A program made the translations under genes and the position numbers. Under the pieces are notes generated by a model. It made no database searches. It saw only the letters and a program-made list of their open reading frames with translations, and was not told where the DNA came from. From Gordonia sp. 'Campus' (GTDB lineage Bacteria; Actinomycetota; Actinomycetes; Mycobacteriales; Mycobacteriaceae), in the NCBI RefSeq assembly GCF_022206305.1, contig NZ_JAKOIW010000012.1:85579-149578 (forward strand): 64,000 nucleotides of DNA. Direction: 5' to 3'. Each line of letters starts with the position of its first letter. The first letter of the stretch is position 1. This document shows positions 50,839 through 59,602 of the stretch, in pieces.

Positions 50839-51548
50839 CCACGGGCGCAACCCTGTCGAGATCTGCCCAGGCAAGCAGGCGGGGACCCGTCCACGCGGTG
50901 TCTCTCATGGTCGTTCTGACCTTCGTCACCGGACTGGTCGATGCGGTGGGCTACCTCGGTCTCGACCGCGTCTTCGTCGGCAACATGACCGGCAACGTCG
51001 TGATCCTCGGCATGGGCGCGGCCGGCGCGGATGATCTGCCGGTCGCCGGGCCGCTGGCGGCACTGGCGACGTTCACGTTGGCAGCAGCCGTCGCCGGGTT
51101 CCTGCTCCGGCGTCAGGACACGTCGTGGACGTCGCTCACCACCGGGTTACTGGGGATGGGTAGCGCGGTTCTGGTGACTCTCACCGCGCTGTTCGCGGTT
51201 CCCCAGGTCGCGGACTCGGCGCACTTCGAGATCGTGGCGGCGTGTGCCACCGCCGGGGTCATGGGTGTGCAGGCGTGTGTGGCGCGCAAGCTCGCGATCA
51301 AGGACATGACCACCGTCGTCGTGACGTCGACGCTCACCCAACTGTCCGCGGACCTCTTCACCGGAGGGTGGCGCGGCTGGTGGAACAGGCGGTCGGCGGC
51401 CATTCTCGCCCTGTTCGCCGGCGCGGTCGTCGGTGCTGTGCTGCTGCGGTACGCGCACATGTCCTGGGCGATGGGGCTGGCCGCCGTGCTCACCGCGGTG
51501 GTGTGCATCCAGGGCCATCGGAACGTCAGGCCGATCCCCGCCCCCTGA
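50835..51548 (+). CDS. DUF1275 (YoaK) family membrane protein
   Basis: A 237-residue protein with about six hydrophobic segments. YoaK signatures: LTFVTGLVDAVGYLGLDRVFVGNMTGNVVILGMG at residues about 20-55 and CATAGVMGVQACVARKLAIKDMTTVVVTSTLTQLSADLF. Function unknown, likely a transporter. ATG 50835 overlaps the cupin stop (ATGA), so it belongs to that operon. Convergent with the MFS gene, 3 bp apart. Confidence 0.92.
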   Translation: MTTGATLSRSAQASRRGPVHAVSLMVVLTFVTGLVDAVGYLGLDRVFVGNMTGNVVILGMGAAGADDLPVAGPLAALATFTLAAAVAGFLLRRQDTSWTSLTTGLLGMGSAVLVTLTALFAVPQVADSAHFEIVAACATAGVMGVQACVARKLAIKDMTTVVVTSTLTQLSADLFTGGWRGWWNRRSAAILALFAGAVVGAVLLRYAHMSWAMGLAAVLTAVVCIQGHRNVRPIPAP

Positions 51549-51551
51549 GCC

Positions 51552-52847
51552 TCAGAACTCCTCGGCGCCGATGAGGGCCGCGTCGTCGGCGACCTTGTGA
51601 TCGTGCGCGACCTTCGCCAGCGACACGGCGCCGAGTGCGACGACGCAGTAGCCGGTGGCGAACCACCACGGAGTCGCCTCCGAGCCGGTCCACTTGGCGA
51701 GGTAGGCGACGAGCACGGCTGCGATCGCCGCGCCCATCCAGCGCAGGAAGCTGAAGCCGGCGCTCGACACCGAGCGTGGGGTGTCACCGCCGACGGCCGA
51801 CATGGCGACGTCGGTGAAGAGGGTGTTGAGCACCCCGGACGGGAAGCCGGAGAGGATGACCGCCAGGCCGATGAGCCAGACCTGCCCGGTGGCCGTGCCC
51901 ACGCCGGCCAGCACCATCACGGCGGCGTAGGTCGAGACGGCAACGAGGACACCGGCTTTCTCGCCGATCGTCTTGGCGAGCAGCGGGGCGACGAAGACTC
52001 CGGCGATGGCGGTCAGCAGACCCCATCCGAAGAAGATGAGCCCGGCGTAGATGGGTCGCAGACCCATGGCGATGGGAGCCCAGGCGATCACGGTGAACAG
52101 CGCACCGGTGTAGAACGCCGAACCGACCGACGTGACGAACAAGGTGCGGTTGCGCAGGACCTTCAGCGGGTCGACGATCCGGACCCGGACGCGCCCGGAC
52201 CGCGGGCCGTCGGCAGGGAGCATGAATGCGCACAGGATCGCGCCGGCCAGCATGAGGAGCGCGGTGCCGGCAAACGGTGCGCGCCAGGTCCATTCGCCGA
52301 GGGTGGCGCCCAGGAGCGGCCCGACGGCCAGGCCGATGCCCAGCGCGGCCTCGTACATCATGATCGCGTTGTTCCGGTTGCCGACCGCGGAGGAGACGAT
52401 GAACGCCAGTGCGGTGGCGAGGAACAGCGCGTTGCCCAGACCCCAGATCACCCGGTAGGCGATGAGTTGATCGATGTTGTCGGCGAAGGCCGAGACCCCC
52501 GCCGCGACGACGATGAGCCCCAATCCGACGGTGAGGGTGCGGCGAGGACCGAAACGATAAGCGGCCCAACCGGTCAGCAGCATGGCGACACACTGGACAC
52601 CCACGTAGACACCGAACAGCAGGGTGACCTTCTCCGGTGGGGCGTTCAGCGCCTCGGCGATGCTGTGGAGGATCGGGTCGACGAGGCCGATGCCCATGAA
52701 GGCGATGACGGCGGCGAAGGCGGTGATCCACACCGCTCGCGGCTGGGCGCGAAGTGACGCCAGCATGGATTGCTCGGGTGCCGTGTCGACCGTCGAGGTG
52801 CCGGCCGGCGCGGAACCGGTTGCCGCAGAGTGTTCGGTGACTGTCAT
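51552..52847 (-). CDS. MFS transporter (efflux type)
   Basis: A 431-residue 12-helix MFS protein. N-terminal tail of about 35 residues, helix 1 FAAVIAFMGIGLVDPILHSIAEAL, motif A-like GWAAYRFGPRRTLTVGL after helix 2, and motif C-like GIGLAVGPLLGATLGEW. Probably a drug or metabolite exporter. AAGGA ribosome site before ATG 52847; 10 bp downstream of the marR gene, with which it forms an operon. Confidence 0.92.
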   Translation of the reverse strand: MTVTEHSAATGSAPAGTSTVDTAPEQSMLASLRAQPRAVWITAFAAVIAFMGIGLVDPILHSIAEALNAPPEKVTLLFGVYVGVQCVAMLLTGWAAYRFGPRRTLTVGLGLIVVAAGVSAFADNIDQLIAYRVIWGLGNALFLATALAFIVSSAVGNRNNAIMMYEAALGIGLAVGPLLGATLGEWTWRAPFAGTALLMLAGAILCAFMLPADGPRSGRVRVRIVDPLKVLRNRTLFVTSVGSAFYTGALFTVIAWAPIAMGLRPIYAGLIFFGWGLLTAIAGVFVAPLLAKTIGEKAGVLVAVSTYAAVMVLAGVGTATGQVWLIGLAVILSGFPSGVLNTLFTDVAMSAVGGDTPRSVSSAGFSFLRWMGAAIAAVLVAYLAKWTGSEATPWWFATGYCVVALGAVSLAKVAHDHKVADDAALIGAEEF

Positions 52848-52857
52848 GGGGGGTCCT

Positions 52858-53379
52858 TTACCGGGTTCGGGCGGGCGGCGCCGCAGCGGCCGCCGTGATC
52901 ACGCTTGCCGCAGGGGCTGTCGGTGATGCCGGGTGGTTGTCGAGTCGTTCACGGAGTGCTTGCAGCGCGGGACCGGCCGCGGCGATGGCGGCACGTTCCT
53001 CGGCGGTGAGGTCGGCCAGTGCGCCGGTCAGGACGACATCGCGCTCCTGGCGGATCTGCTCCACCAGTGCACGACCGTGTTCGGTGAGCCCCACCAGGAC
53101 CGCGCGGCGGTCGGCGGGATCGGGCTTGCGTGCCACCAGATCGTGTTTGGTGAGACCGTCGATCACCGACGTCGCTGTCGGCATACGAATGGACTCGCGC
53201 TCGGCGAACTCGCCCATGCGCATCGACCCGTGATCGGCGAGGACGCTGAGGGCGGATGTCTGTGCCGCCGTCAGTTCGACCGACGGAGCGCGCCGACGCA
53301 ACGCCAGGTAGAGCCTGGTGATCGTCGGGCGCAGGGTCAGCGCGATCTGTGCGGGGTCGGTGGCGGACACGTTAGACAC
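52858..53379 (-). CDS. MarR family regulator
   Basis: A 173-residue MarR protein: winged helix with LTAAQTSALSVLADHGSMRMGEFAERESIRMPTATSVIDGLTKHDLVARKPDPADRRAVLVGLTEHGRALV, the DRR wing motif included. The C-terminus is an alanine-rich tail. GTG start at 53379; a second GTG at 53367 is possible. First gene of the marR-MFS operon, with nested dyads overlapping and upstream of the start, so likely autoregulated and drug- or phenolic-responsive. Confidence 0.92.
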   Translation of the reverse strand: MSNVSATDPAQIALTLRPTITRLYLALRRRAPSVELTAAQTSALSVLADHGSMRMGEFAERESIRMPTATSVIDGLTKHDLVARKPDPADRRAVLVGLTEHGRALVEQIRQERDVVLTGALADLTAEERAAIAAAGPALQALRERLDNHPASPTAPAASVITAAAAAPPARTR

Positions 53380-53401
53380 TCTAATACTTAGGAGATCTAA
53401 C
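53371..53401. promoter_or_regulatory. Predicted MarR operator (nested dyads)
   Basis: Outer arms GTTAGA (53371-53376) and TCTAAC (53396-53401) enclose the 11-bp palindrome CTAATACTTAG (53381-53391). Located at and just upstream of the marR start. Confidence 0.6.
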
Positions 53402-53468
53402 TAAAAAGCGGCCAGCGTGTGACCCTGCCGACACACGACGGGGCGTCAGTGGAAGGTGCGTTGGACGG

Positions 53469-54098
53469 TCAGCGACGGCCGACGATGTCGAAGAAGCCGG
53501 TCAGCTCGTCCCTGGCCAGGGCAACGCCCTCGGGCCTACCGTCGATCTCACTGAGCAGGCCACGCTGGAAGATGCCGTCCAGTCCGATGTACGCGACCGC
53601 GGGAGTCACCGCCGGCTGGGTACCCGACAGCTCGCAGAACCTGTCCACCACGCGCCAGATCATCTCTTCGCGGCGACTCTCGATCTCGACGACATCGGCA
53701 CGGAACGAGTCGTCGAACATGCTCTGGTTGCGCAGGTCGTACCACAGTCGGTGAATCGAGGCCTCCGAGCGCATACCCGCGAAGAACGTCTCGGCGAAGT
53801 CGTCGCGCAACTCGTCGGCGGTGGTGGCGTTGGCGACGACCTCGTCGTAGCGCGTGACACACACCGCCTCGTACTGCCGGACGGCGTGCGCGATCAGGTC
53901 GAGTTTGTCGGTGAAGTAATAGTGCAGCACTCCGTGGGAGTACTCCGAATTCTGTGCGATCTCGCGCAGACTGGTCCGCGCATAACCCAGCTCGGCCAGC
54001 GTCGTCAGAGTCGCCATGGCAAGTTCGTCACGCCGCGCCTGGAACTTGTCGCGGGCGCGGGCATCGATGCGAGCCTGTCGATCGACGACCTGTGTCAT
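53469..54098 (-). CDS. TetR family regulator of the acyl-CoA ligase cluster
   Basis: A 209-residue TetR protein. HTH TSLREIAQNSEYSHGVLHYYFTDKLDLIAHAV at about residues 42-73, then a helical ligand domain. Start ATG 54098 behind an AAGGA site. An exact CTTGAC-N4-GTCAAG palindrome lies 79 bp upstream, and two further copies lie upstream of the SDR gene at the head of the neighbouring operon, so it is likely the autoregulated repressor of SDR, reductase and CoA-ligase genes. Confidence 0.9.
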   Translation of the reverse strand: MTQVVDRQARIDARARDKFQARRDELAMATLTTLAELGYARTSLREIAQNSEYSHGVLHYYFTDKLDLIAHAVRQYEAVCVTRYDEVVANATTADELRDDFAETFFAGMRSEASIHRLWYDLRNQSMFDDSFRADVVEIESRREEMIWRVVDRFCELSGTQPAVTPAVAYIGLDGIFQRGLLSEIDGRPEGVALARDELTGFFDIVGRR

Positions 54099-54176
54099 CT
54101 TGCCGTCCTTGCTGGGAAAAGCGTGGCTGGGAGAAGCGTGCTCGGAGAGAGTCCTCAGTGTACTCATCCGGCCGGT

Positions 54177-54192
54177 CTTGACGCTTGTCAAG
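54177..54192. promoter_or_regulatory. TetR operator copy 1 (CTTGAC-N4-GTCAAG)
   Basis: CTTGACGCTTGTCAAG has exact 6-bp inverted arms and lies between the TetR start and the CoA-ligase stop. The same arms recur at 57899-57914 and 57921-57936. Confidence 0.75.
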
Positions 54193-54230
54193 GTCGGCCG
54201 GACGAGCACCTGAGAAGTCGATGCGTCGAG

Positions 54231-55772
54231 CTAGCCCCGCAGTTCGCCGTAATTGCCCCGGACCTCGTTCTTGAGGATCTTCCCGACCTTGGATCGCGGT
54301 AGCTCGGTCCAGATCTCGACCTCCTTCGGCGCCTTGACGCTCCCGATCCGCTTCTTGACGAAGGCGATGATGTCCTCGGTGTCGGCATCGTGCCCCGCAC
54401 GCAATTCCACCGCGGCGGTGACACGCTCACCCCATTTCGGATCGGGCAGACCGATGACCGCGGAGTCCTTGACCGCGGGATGGGCCAGCAGCGCCTGCTC
54501 GACCTCGGCCGAGTAGACGTTGAACCCGCCGGTGATGATCATGTCCTTGGCACGGTCCACCACGTACAGGTAGCCGTCGACGTCGAGATATCCGATGTCG
54601 CCCGTGTGGTGCCAACCGTGCGCACTGACCTCGGCCGTCGCCTCGGGGTTCTCGTGATAGCCGTCCATCACCAGGGGACCCCGCACCACGATCTCGCCCC
54701 GGTCGTCCCGACCGAGCAGTGTCCCGTCGTCCGCCATGATCGCCACCGTGGTCAGCGGTGTGGGCCGACCGGCCGAGGAGAACCGCTCGGTGGCCATCGA
54801 ACCGTCTTCCCGGAAGTGATCTGCCGGTGCGAGGGTCGCGATCATGTTCGGCGCCTCGGTCTGTCCGAACAACTGTCCCATCACCGGGCCGATGCGCGTG
54901 AGTGCCTCCTCCAACCGGGTCGGTGACATTGGTGCGGCCCCGTACCAGAGACACCGCAGCGAGGTGAGATCCCGACGGTCCAGGTCCGGGTGGTCGAGGA
55001 CCCCGTAGATCACGGTGGGCGGCAGGAACGCGTGGGTGATGCGATGCCGTTCGATGAGCTCCAGGAATTCACCGATGTCGGGGGCGGGCATGATGACGAC
55101 TTCGCCGCCCAGGCTCAGTATCGGAAACGTCAGCACACCCGCCGAATGGGTGAGCGGTGCCAGCGCGAGATACCGGGGTCGCTCGCCGAACGGATAGCTC
55201 ATCAGTGCCAGTGCGGTCGAGGTCATCATGTTGTCCTCGGTGAGCCGCACCCCCTTCGGGCGCCCGGTGGTGCCGCCGGTGCCGGCGAGCATGCACAACC
55301 CACCGGCGGGCCGTCGACGTTCATCCGGTTCGGCGCGGTGAGTGTCGAGCCACGCGTCGAAGCTCACCGCCCAGTCGACCTCACCGTCGAGGCAGACCAG
55401 CCAGTCCAGTTGCGGCAAACGGTCTTTGATCTTCTCGACCAGATCGGCGAACCGGACCTGGAAGAACAGCAGTCGACAACCGAAGAGGTCGAACAGTTGC
55501 CTGTTCTCGTCCGCTTCGTTGCGCGGATTGACCGGGCACCACACCGCCCCGGCGCGTGAGATACCGAAGACGCACGTCAGGGCGAGTGGGTCGTTCGCCG
55601 ACAGCACCGCGACGCGGTCACCCGCTTCGATCCCGTTGTGCTGCAACGCTCCCGCGATCACCACCGAACGATCACGGACTTCGCCGTACGTTGCGGTCAC
55701 GCCACCGGCCGTGAGGCACGGTGCCTCACGGCCCAGCGAGGCGCCCTTGTCGAGATACTCAACGAGTCGCAT
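54231..55772 (-). CDS. AMP-dependent acyl-CoA ligase
   Basis: A 513-residue member of the acyl-adenylate superfamily. The ATP loop is MLAGTGGTTGRPKGV (about residue 160-175), followed by GQTEAPNM, GEIVVRGPLVMDGYHENPEAT, HTGDIGYLDVDGYLYVVDRAKDMIITGGFNVYSAEVE and the catalytic-lysine tail TELPRSKVGKILKNEVR. It converts a carboxylic acid to its CoA thioester with ATP. Nine bp downstream of the reductase gene. The acid is unknown; the operon suggests a fatty or aromatic/terpenoid acid. Confidence 0.94.
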   Translation of the reverse strand: MRLVEYLDKGASLGREAPCLTAGGVTATYGEVRDRSVVIAGALQHNGIEAGDRVAVLSANDPLALTCVFGISRAGAVWCPVNPRNEADENRQLFDLFGCRLLFFQVRFADLVEKIKDRLPQLDWLVCLDGEVDWAVSFDAWLDTHRAEPDERRRPAGGLCMLAGTGGTTGRPKGVRLTEDNMMTSTALALMSYPFGERPRYLALAPLTHSAGVLTFPILSLGGEVVIMPAPDIGEFLELIERHRITHAFLPPTVIYGVLDHPDLDRRDLTSLRCLWYGAAPMSPTRLEEALTRIGPVMGQLFGQTEAPNMIATLAPADHFREDGSMATERFSSAGRPTPLTTVAIMADDGTLLGRDDRGEIVVRGPLVMDGYHENPEATAEVSAHGWHHTGDIGYLDVDGYLYVVDRAKDMIITGGFNVYSAEVEQALLAHPAVKDSAVIGLPDPKWGERVTAAVELRAGHDADTEDIIAFVKKRIGSVKAPKEVEIWTELPRSKVGKILKNEVRGNYGELRG

Positions 55773-55781
55773 GTCGGCCTC

Positions 55782-56909
55782 TCAGCGGTGCACCGAGACG
55801 ATCGGGTCGAGGACGAGACCGAACGCACGGAGGGTGCCGAGCAGCTCACGGTGTCCGAACGCCTGGCAACTCGATGCGAAGCCCACCCGCCGTGGCGGTG
55901 CCTGCAACAATTCGTTCGCCGCGTGGGCGTTGAGCAGCGCGGTCTGCTTGTAGTTGCAGTTGCCGTGGATGACACAGTGCGCGCGCCCCAGCGGCCCCGA
56001 CGCGTAGACCGAGTCCAGCGACGTGTTCAGTCGGGGGTTCTCACGCGGCGGCATCTCGCTGCGGATGGCCGACGACTGCTCGTCGATGATTCGGTACTTC
56101 TCCTCCTCGGATTTGCCTTCCATCTGCTCCAGCGCCGCGGCGACCAGGACCGGGACTCCTTGCATCAGTGGACGATTGAACACCCCGCCGAGTGCTTTGG
56201 CGGTGGCCACCCGGGGATCGTTCTTGAACCAGACGGGATGCGACGTGCCGCCCCACGGCAGCGCGAGCCCGAGGTCGTGCTGACCGGGCACGCTCACCGT
56301 GTACAGGCCCTCGTCCGCCGGCCACTCGACGTACTCGTTCTCCTCGAGGTAGTAGGCCTTGGCGAAGGCCGCGTTGGTGAGGATGGTGTTCGTCGACGCG
56401 ACGGTCGGGTGGCCCTTCCAGAAGACCTGGATGTCGAGAGTGTCGAGACCCGGGTTCTCCAGGCAGATGTTCGCGGCGATCTCACCGATCGAATACATCT
56501 GTGCCAGACCGGGAGTCAACACCAGGTTGCGAGAAGCGAATTCGGCGCCGTACTGCGCCTCGGCGTCGATCATCCAGTTCTGCTCACCGTTGGTGTCGGT
56601 GTAGTGGGCGTCGATCCGCAGACAGGCCTGGGCGACCTCGTGGCCGTAGCGAGCGAACGGGCCGACGGTGTTGAGCACGACGTCGGCACCACGGAACGCC
56701 TCGGTCAGTGCATCGACGGTGTGCTCGACCTCGACGACGTCGTAGTCGACCGTGTCGATTCCCGGCACGGCCTCCACTGCGCTCTTCACCCTGCCGTGGT
56801 CGCGACCCGCGGCCAGGAACGGGATGTTGTACTCGCGCAGGTATTCACAGATCAGGCGGCCGGTGTACCCGGACGCTCCGTAGACGACGACGCGCTTGTC
56901 AGTGGGCAT
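55782..56909 (-). CDS. Saccharopine dehydrogenase-like NAD(P) oxidoreductase
   Basis: A 375-residue protein. Rossmann loop VVVYGASGYTGRLICEYLREYNIPFLAAGR at residues 7-36, DVVLNTVGPFARYGHEVAQACLRIDAHYTDTNGEQ typical of saccharopine dehydrogenase-like and trans-acting enoyl reductase proteins. The remainder is long and lacks membrane segments. The family reduces or rearranges diverse acyl substrates. GAGGAG ribosome site before ATG 56909. Middle gene of the SDR-reductase-ligase operon. Confidence 0.85.
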   Translation of the reverse strand: MPTDKRVVVYGASGYTGRLICEYLREYNIPFLAAGRDHGRVKSAVEAVPGIDTVDYDVVEVEHTVDALTEAFRGADVVLNTVGPFARYGHEVAQACLRIDAHYTDTNGEQNWMIDAEAQYGAEFASRNLVLTPGLAQMYSIGEIAANICLENPGLDTLDIQVFWKGHPTVASTNTILTNAAFAKAYYLEENEYVEWPADEGLYTVSVPGQHDLGLALPWGGTSHPVWFKNDPRVATAKALGGVFNRPLMQGVPVLVAAALEQMEGKSEEEKYRIIDEQSSAIRSEMPPRENPRLNTSLDSVYASGPLGRAHCVIHGNCNYKQTALLNAHAANELLQAPPRRVGFASSCQAFGHRELLGTLRAFGLVLDPIVSVHR

Positions 56910-56921
56910 GGCAGAACTCCT

Positions 56922-56951
56922 CTGGTGCTGGTGCTGGTGCTGGTGCTGGTG
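56922..56951. repeat. Hexanucleotide tandem repeat (CTGGTG x5)
   Basis: Five perfect copies of CTGGTG (CACCAG on the coding strand) between the SDR stop and the reductase start, 12 bp before the reductase ATG and adjoining its ribosome site. Slippage could change spacing or expression. Confidence 0.85.
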
Positions 56952-56993
56952 AAGTGAGCGAGTGGTGGGGTGGGTGAAGGGAGGATCGGGGTG

Positions 56994-57797
56994 TCACATA
57001 CCCATGCCACCGTCGACGGGAAGTCCTGCGCCGGTGATGAACTTGGCGGCGTCGGAGACCAGGAAGACCACGGCGTCGGCCATGTCGTCGACCTGGCCGA
57101 GGCGGCCCAGCGGCGTCAGTTCGGCCACCGCCGCGGCGGCGGCCTCGGGTGATTCGAACAACCCGAGGGCGGCGGTCTCGACGGCCAACTTGTTGCCCAT
57201 CGCGGTGGGGGTGAGCGCGGGGTAGATGGAATTCACGCGGACGCCGTACCCGAGCTTGCCCGATTCGGCGGCGGCGACGCGGGTGAGCCGATCGATTCCG
57301 GACTTCGTCGCGGAGTACACGCTGATACCGGGGAACGCGATCGTCGCGGCGACCGACGCGATGTTCACGATGGCGCCGCCCTTGCCCGCGATGCCGCCCG
57401 GCCGCATCGCGCGGAATGCGTGCTTGATCCCGAGCGCGGTGCCCAACACGTTGACGTCCAACATCTTCGACGCTTCCGCGGCGTCGATGTCGACCAGGAG
57501 ACTGGTCACCTCGATGCCCGCGTTGTTGACGACGATGTCCAGGCCACCCAGCGCGTCGACGGTCGAGGCAACCGCCGACTCCCACGCCGAGTCGTCGGTG
57601 ACATCGAGCGACACGAACTCGGCCTTCGCGCCCGTCGCACGCAGCGAGGCGACGGTCTCCTGGCCGCCGTCGGCATTGACGTCACCGATCGCCACCGCCG
57701 CGCCGGCCGCGGCCAGTGCCTCGGCCATACCGGCGCCCAGGCCCTGTGCGCCGCCGGTGACAAGAGCCGTCCGTCCGGTCAGGTCGTAGCTCGTCAT
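56994..57797 (-). CDS. SDR family oxidoreductase
   Basis: A 267-residue classical SDR: TGGAQGLGAGMAEALAAAGA nucleotide loop at residues 14-33, DVTDDSAW, NNAGIEVTS, catalytic Ser in IVNIASVAATIAF, YSATKSG (Tyr and Lys), and a C-terminal FITGAGLPVDGGMGM. It likely oxidises a hydroxyacid, steroid or alcohol with NAD(P). The GGAGGTGG ribosome site precedes ATG 57797. First gene of the operon behind two CTTGAC-N4-GTCAA palindromes. Confidence 0.94.
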   Translation of the reverse strand: MTSYDLTGRTALVTGGAQGLGAGMAEALAAAGAAVAIGDVNADGGQETVASLRATGAKAEFVSLDVTDDSAWESAVASTVDALGGLDIVVNNAGIEVTSLLVDIDAAEASKMLDVNVLGTALGIKHAFRAMRPGGIAGKGGAIVNIASVAATIAFPGISVYSATKSGIDRLTRVAAAESGKLGYGVRVNSIYPALTPTAMGNKLAVETAALGLFESPEAAAAAVAELTPLGRLGQVDDMADAVVFLVSDAAKFITGAGLPVDGGMGM

Positions 57798-57898
57798 CTT
57801 CCACCTCCAGTAGAAGCCGCTGCGGGACCTGTGGAACCGTGCGGCGAAGCTGAAACACAGTCAGCCGAACTGTGTTGCACGCCACACTATGGGCGGAA

Positions 57899-57914
57899 CT
57901 TGACAGACGTCAAG
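57899..57914. promoter_or_regulatory. TetR operator copy 2 (CTTGAC-N4-GTCAAG)
   Basis: CTTGACAGACGTCAAG has the same exact arms as the copy at 54177. Located 102 bp upstream of the SDR start in the SDR/SulP divergent region. Confidence 0.8.
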
Positions 57915-57920
57915 AGAAAT

Positions 57921-57936
57921 CTTGACGACTGTCAAA
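57921..57936. promoter_or_regulatory. TetR operator copy 3 (one mismatch)
   Basis: CTTGACGACTGTCAAA, one mismatch from the palindrome, 6 bp from copy 2 (centres 22 bp apart), suggesting two TetR dimers bound on nearly the same helix face. Confidence 0.75.
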
Positions 57937-57987
57937 GGTCGCCACTGCGGCGGACCCGGACTGTCGGACCTCTGGTGATCGGCCGGT

Positions 57988-58018
57988 TTGCATCCCTACC
58001 CTCCGGGGAGGGTAGAGT
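57988..58018 (+). promoter_or_regulatory. MerR-type promoter for the sulP-merR operon
   Basis: TTGCAT (57988-57993) and TAGAGT (58013-58018) are separated by 19 bp, the long spacer characteristic of MerR-activated promoters. The spacer contains the dyad CTACCCTCCGGGGAGGGTAG (57996-58015). It lies 61 bp upstream of the SulP start, and the MerR gene is the next gene in the operon. Confidence 0.7.
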
Positions 58019-58078
58019 TGCCGCCGCCGACGTCACGCGCAGGGTTGCGCCGTGAACCCCTGCGATGGAAGTGACCAG

Positions 58079-59584
58079 ATGCCCAAGACCGCTGACCCGA
58101 TCAGCCCAGCTCAACAGCAATCGGTATGGGCGGCGCTACGGTCACCGCGCCGATTGCGCACGGAGGTGCTCGCCGGACTGGTGGTCGCCCTGGCCCTGAT
58201 CCCGGAGGCGATCTCGTTCTCGATCATCGCCGGGGTGGACCCCAGGGTCGGCTTGTTCGCGTCGTTCACCATGGCCGTGACCATCGCGATCGTGGGCGGC
58301 CGCCCGGCGATGATCTCGGCCGCCACCGGGGCGGTGGCACTCGTGGTGGCACCGCTGGTGAAGAGTCATGGGCTCGACTATCTGATCGCCGCCGTGATCC
58401 TGGCCGGCATCTTCCAGATCCTTCTCGGTGTCCTGGGCGTCGCGAAGTTGATGCGGTTCATCCCGCGCAGCGTCATGGTCGGATTCGTCAACGCCCTCGC
58501 GATCCTGATCTTCATCGCGCAGCTGCCCCATCTGCTCGGCGTGCCGTGGCTGGTCTACCCGATGGTCGCGGTCGGGATCCTCATCATCGTCGCGCTGCCG
58601 AAGCTGACCAACGCGATCCCCGCCCCGTTGGTCGCGATCGTCCTGCTCACCGTCGTCACCGTCACCGTCGGAGTCAGCGTTCCCGATGTCGGCGACGAGG
58701 GAGCGCTTCCGGACAGCCTGCCCTCCTTGCTCTTTCCCGACGTGCCGCTGACCTGGACCACGCTGACGATCATCGCCCCGTACGCGTTCACCATGGCGCT
58801 CGTGGGTCTGCTCGAATCACTGATGACCGCCAAACTCGTCGACGACATCACCGACACCCATTCCGACAAGTCGCGAGAGGCTGCCGGACAGGGCATCGCC
58901 AACGTCGTGACCGGTTTCTTCGGCGGCATGGGCGGGTGCGCGATGATCGGGCAGACGATGATCAACGTGAAGAGTTCCGGTGCGCGTACGCGGATCTCGA
59001 CATTCCTGGCCGGAGTGTTTCTGCTGATCTTGGTCGTCGGACTCGGGGACATCGTCGCCCTCATCCCGATGGCCGCGCTGGTCGCGGTCATGATCATGGT
59101 GTCGGTGGGCACCATGGACTGGCACAGCATCCACCCGAAGACGTTGCGGCGCATGCCCAAGAGTGAGACCGCGGTCATGCTCGCGACCGTCGCGGTCACC
59201 GTGGCGACGCACAACCTCGCCTATGGCGTGATCGTCGGTGTCGTGACCGCGATGGTGCTGTTCGCCCGTCGCGTCGCCCATCTCACCGAGGTGGTCGAGA
59301 TCGCTCATCCCGACGACGACACCCGGGTCTACGCCGTGCGAGGGGAACTCTTCTTCGCCTCGAGCAACGACCTGGTGTACCAGTTCGACTACGTCGGCGA
59401 CCCCGACAACGTCGTCATAGACATGAGCGAGTCCCACATCTGGGACGCATCGACTGTCGCTACGCTCGACGCCATCACCACCAGATACGAGGCCAAGGGG
59501 AAGACGGTGTCCATCACCGGCCTCAACAGCAGCAGCGCCGCCAGACACCACCGACTCAGCGGACACGTCGCGGGCGCGCACTGA
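58079..59584 (+). CDS. SulP family anion transporter with STAS domain
   Basis: A 501-residue transporter. The SulP core starts [37 protein letters not shown], with about ten further hydrophobic segments, [38 protein letters not shown] in the middle, and a C-terminal STAS domain ([41 protein letters not shown]). These carry sulfate, bicarbonate or other anions. ATG 58079 was chosen for a GGAAG site 8 nt upstream; GTG 58052 is an alternative. Followed by the merR gene. Confidence 0.92.
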   Translation: MPKTADPISPAQQQSVWAALRSPRRLRTEVLAGLVVALALIPEAISFSIIAGVDPRVGLFASFTMAVTIAIVGGRPAMISAATGAVALVVAPLVKSHGLDYLIAAVILAGIFQILLGVLGVAKLMRFIPRSVMVGFVNALAILIFIAQLPHLLGVPWLVYPMVAVGILIIVALPKLTNAIPAPLVAIVLLTVVTVTVGVSVPDVGDEGALPDSLPSLLFPDVPLTWTTLTIIAPYAFTMALVGLLESLMTAKLVDDITDTHSDKSREAAGQGIANVVTGFFGGMGGCAMIGQTMINVKSSGARTRISTFLAGVFLLILVVGLGDIVALIPMAALVAVMIMVSVGTMDWHSIHPKTLRRMPKSETAVMLATVAVTVATHNLAYGVIVGVVTAMVLFARRVAHLTEVVEIAHPDDDTRVYAVRGELFFASSNDLVYQFDYVGDPDNVVIDMSESHIWDASTVATLDAITTRYEAKGKTVSITGLNSSSAARHHRLSGHVAGAH

Positions 59585-59602
59585 CCGAGGGAGGTCTCCG
59601 CG

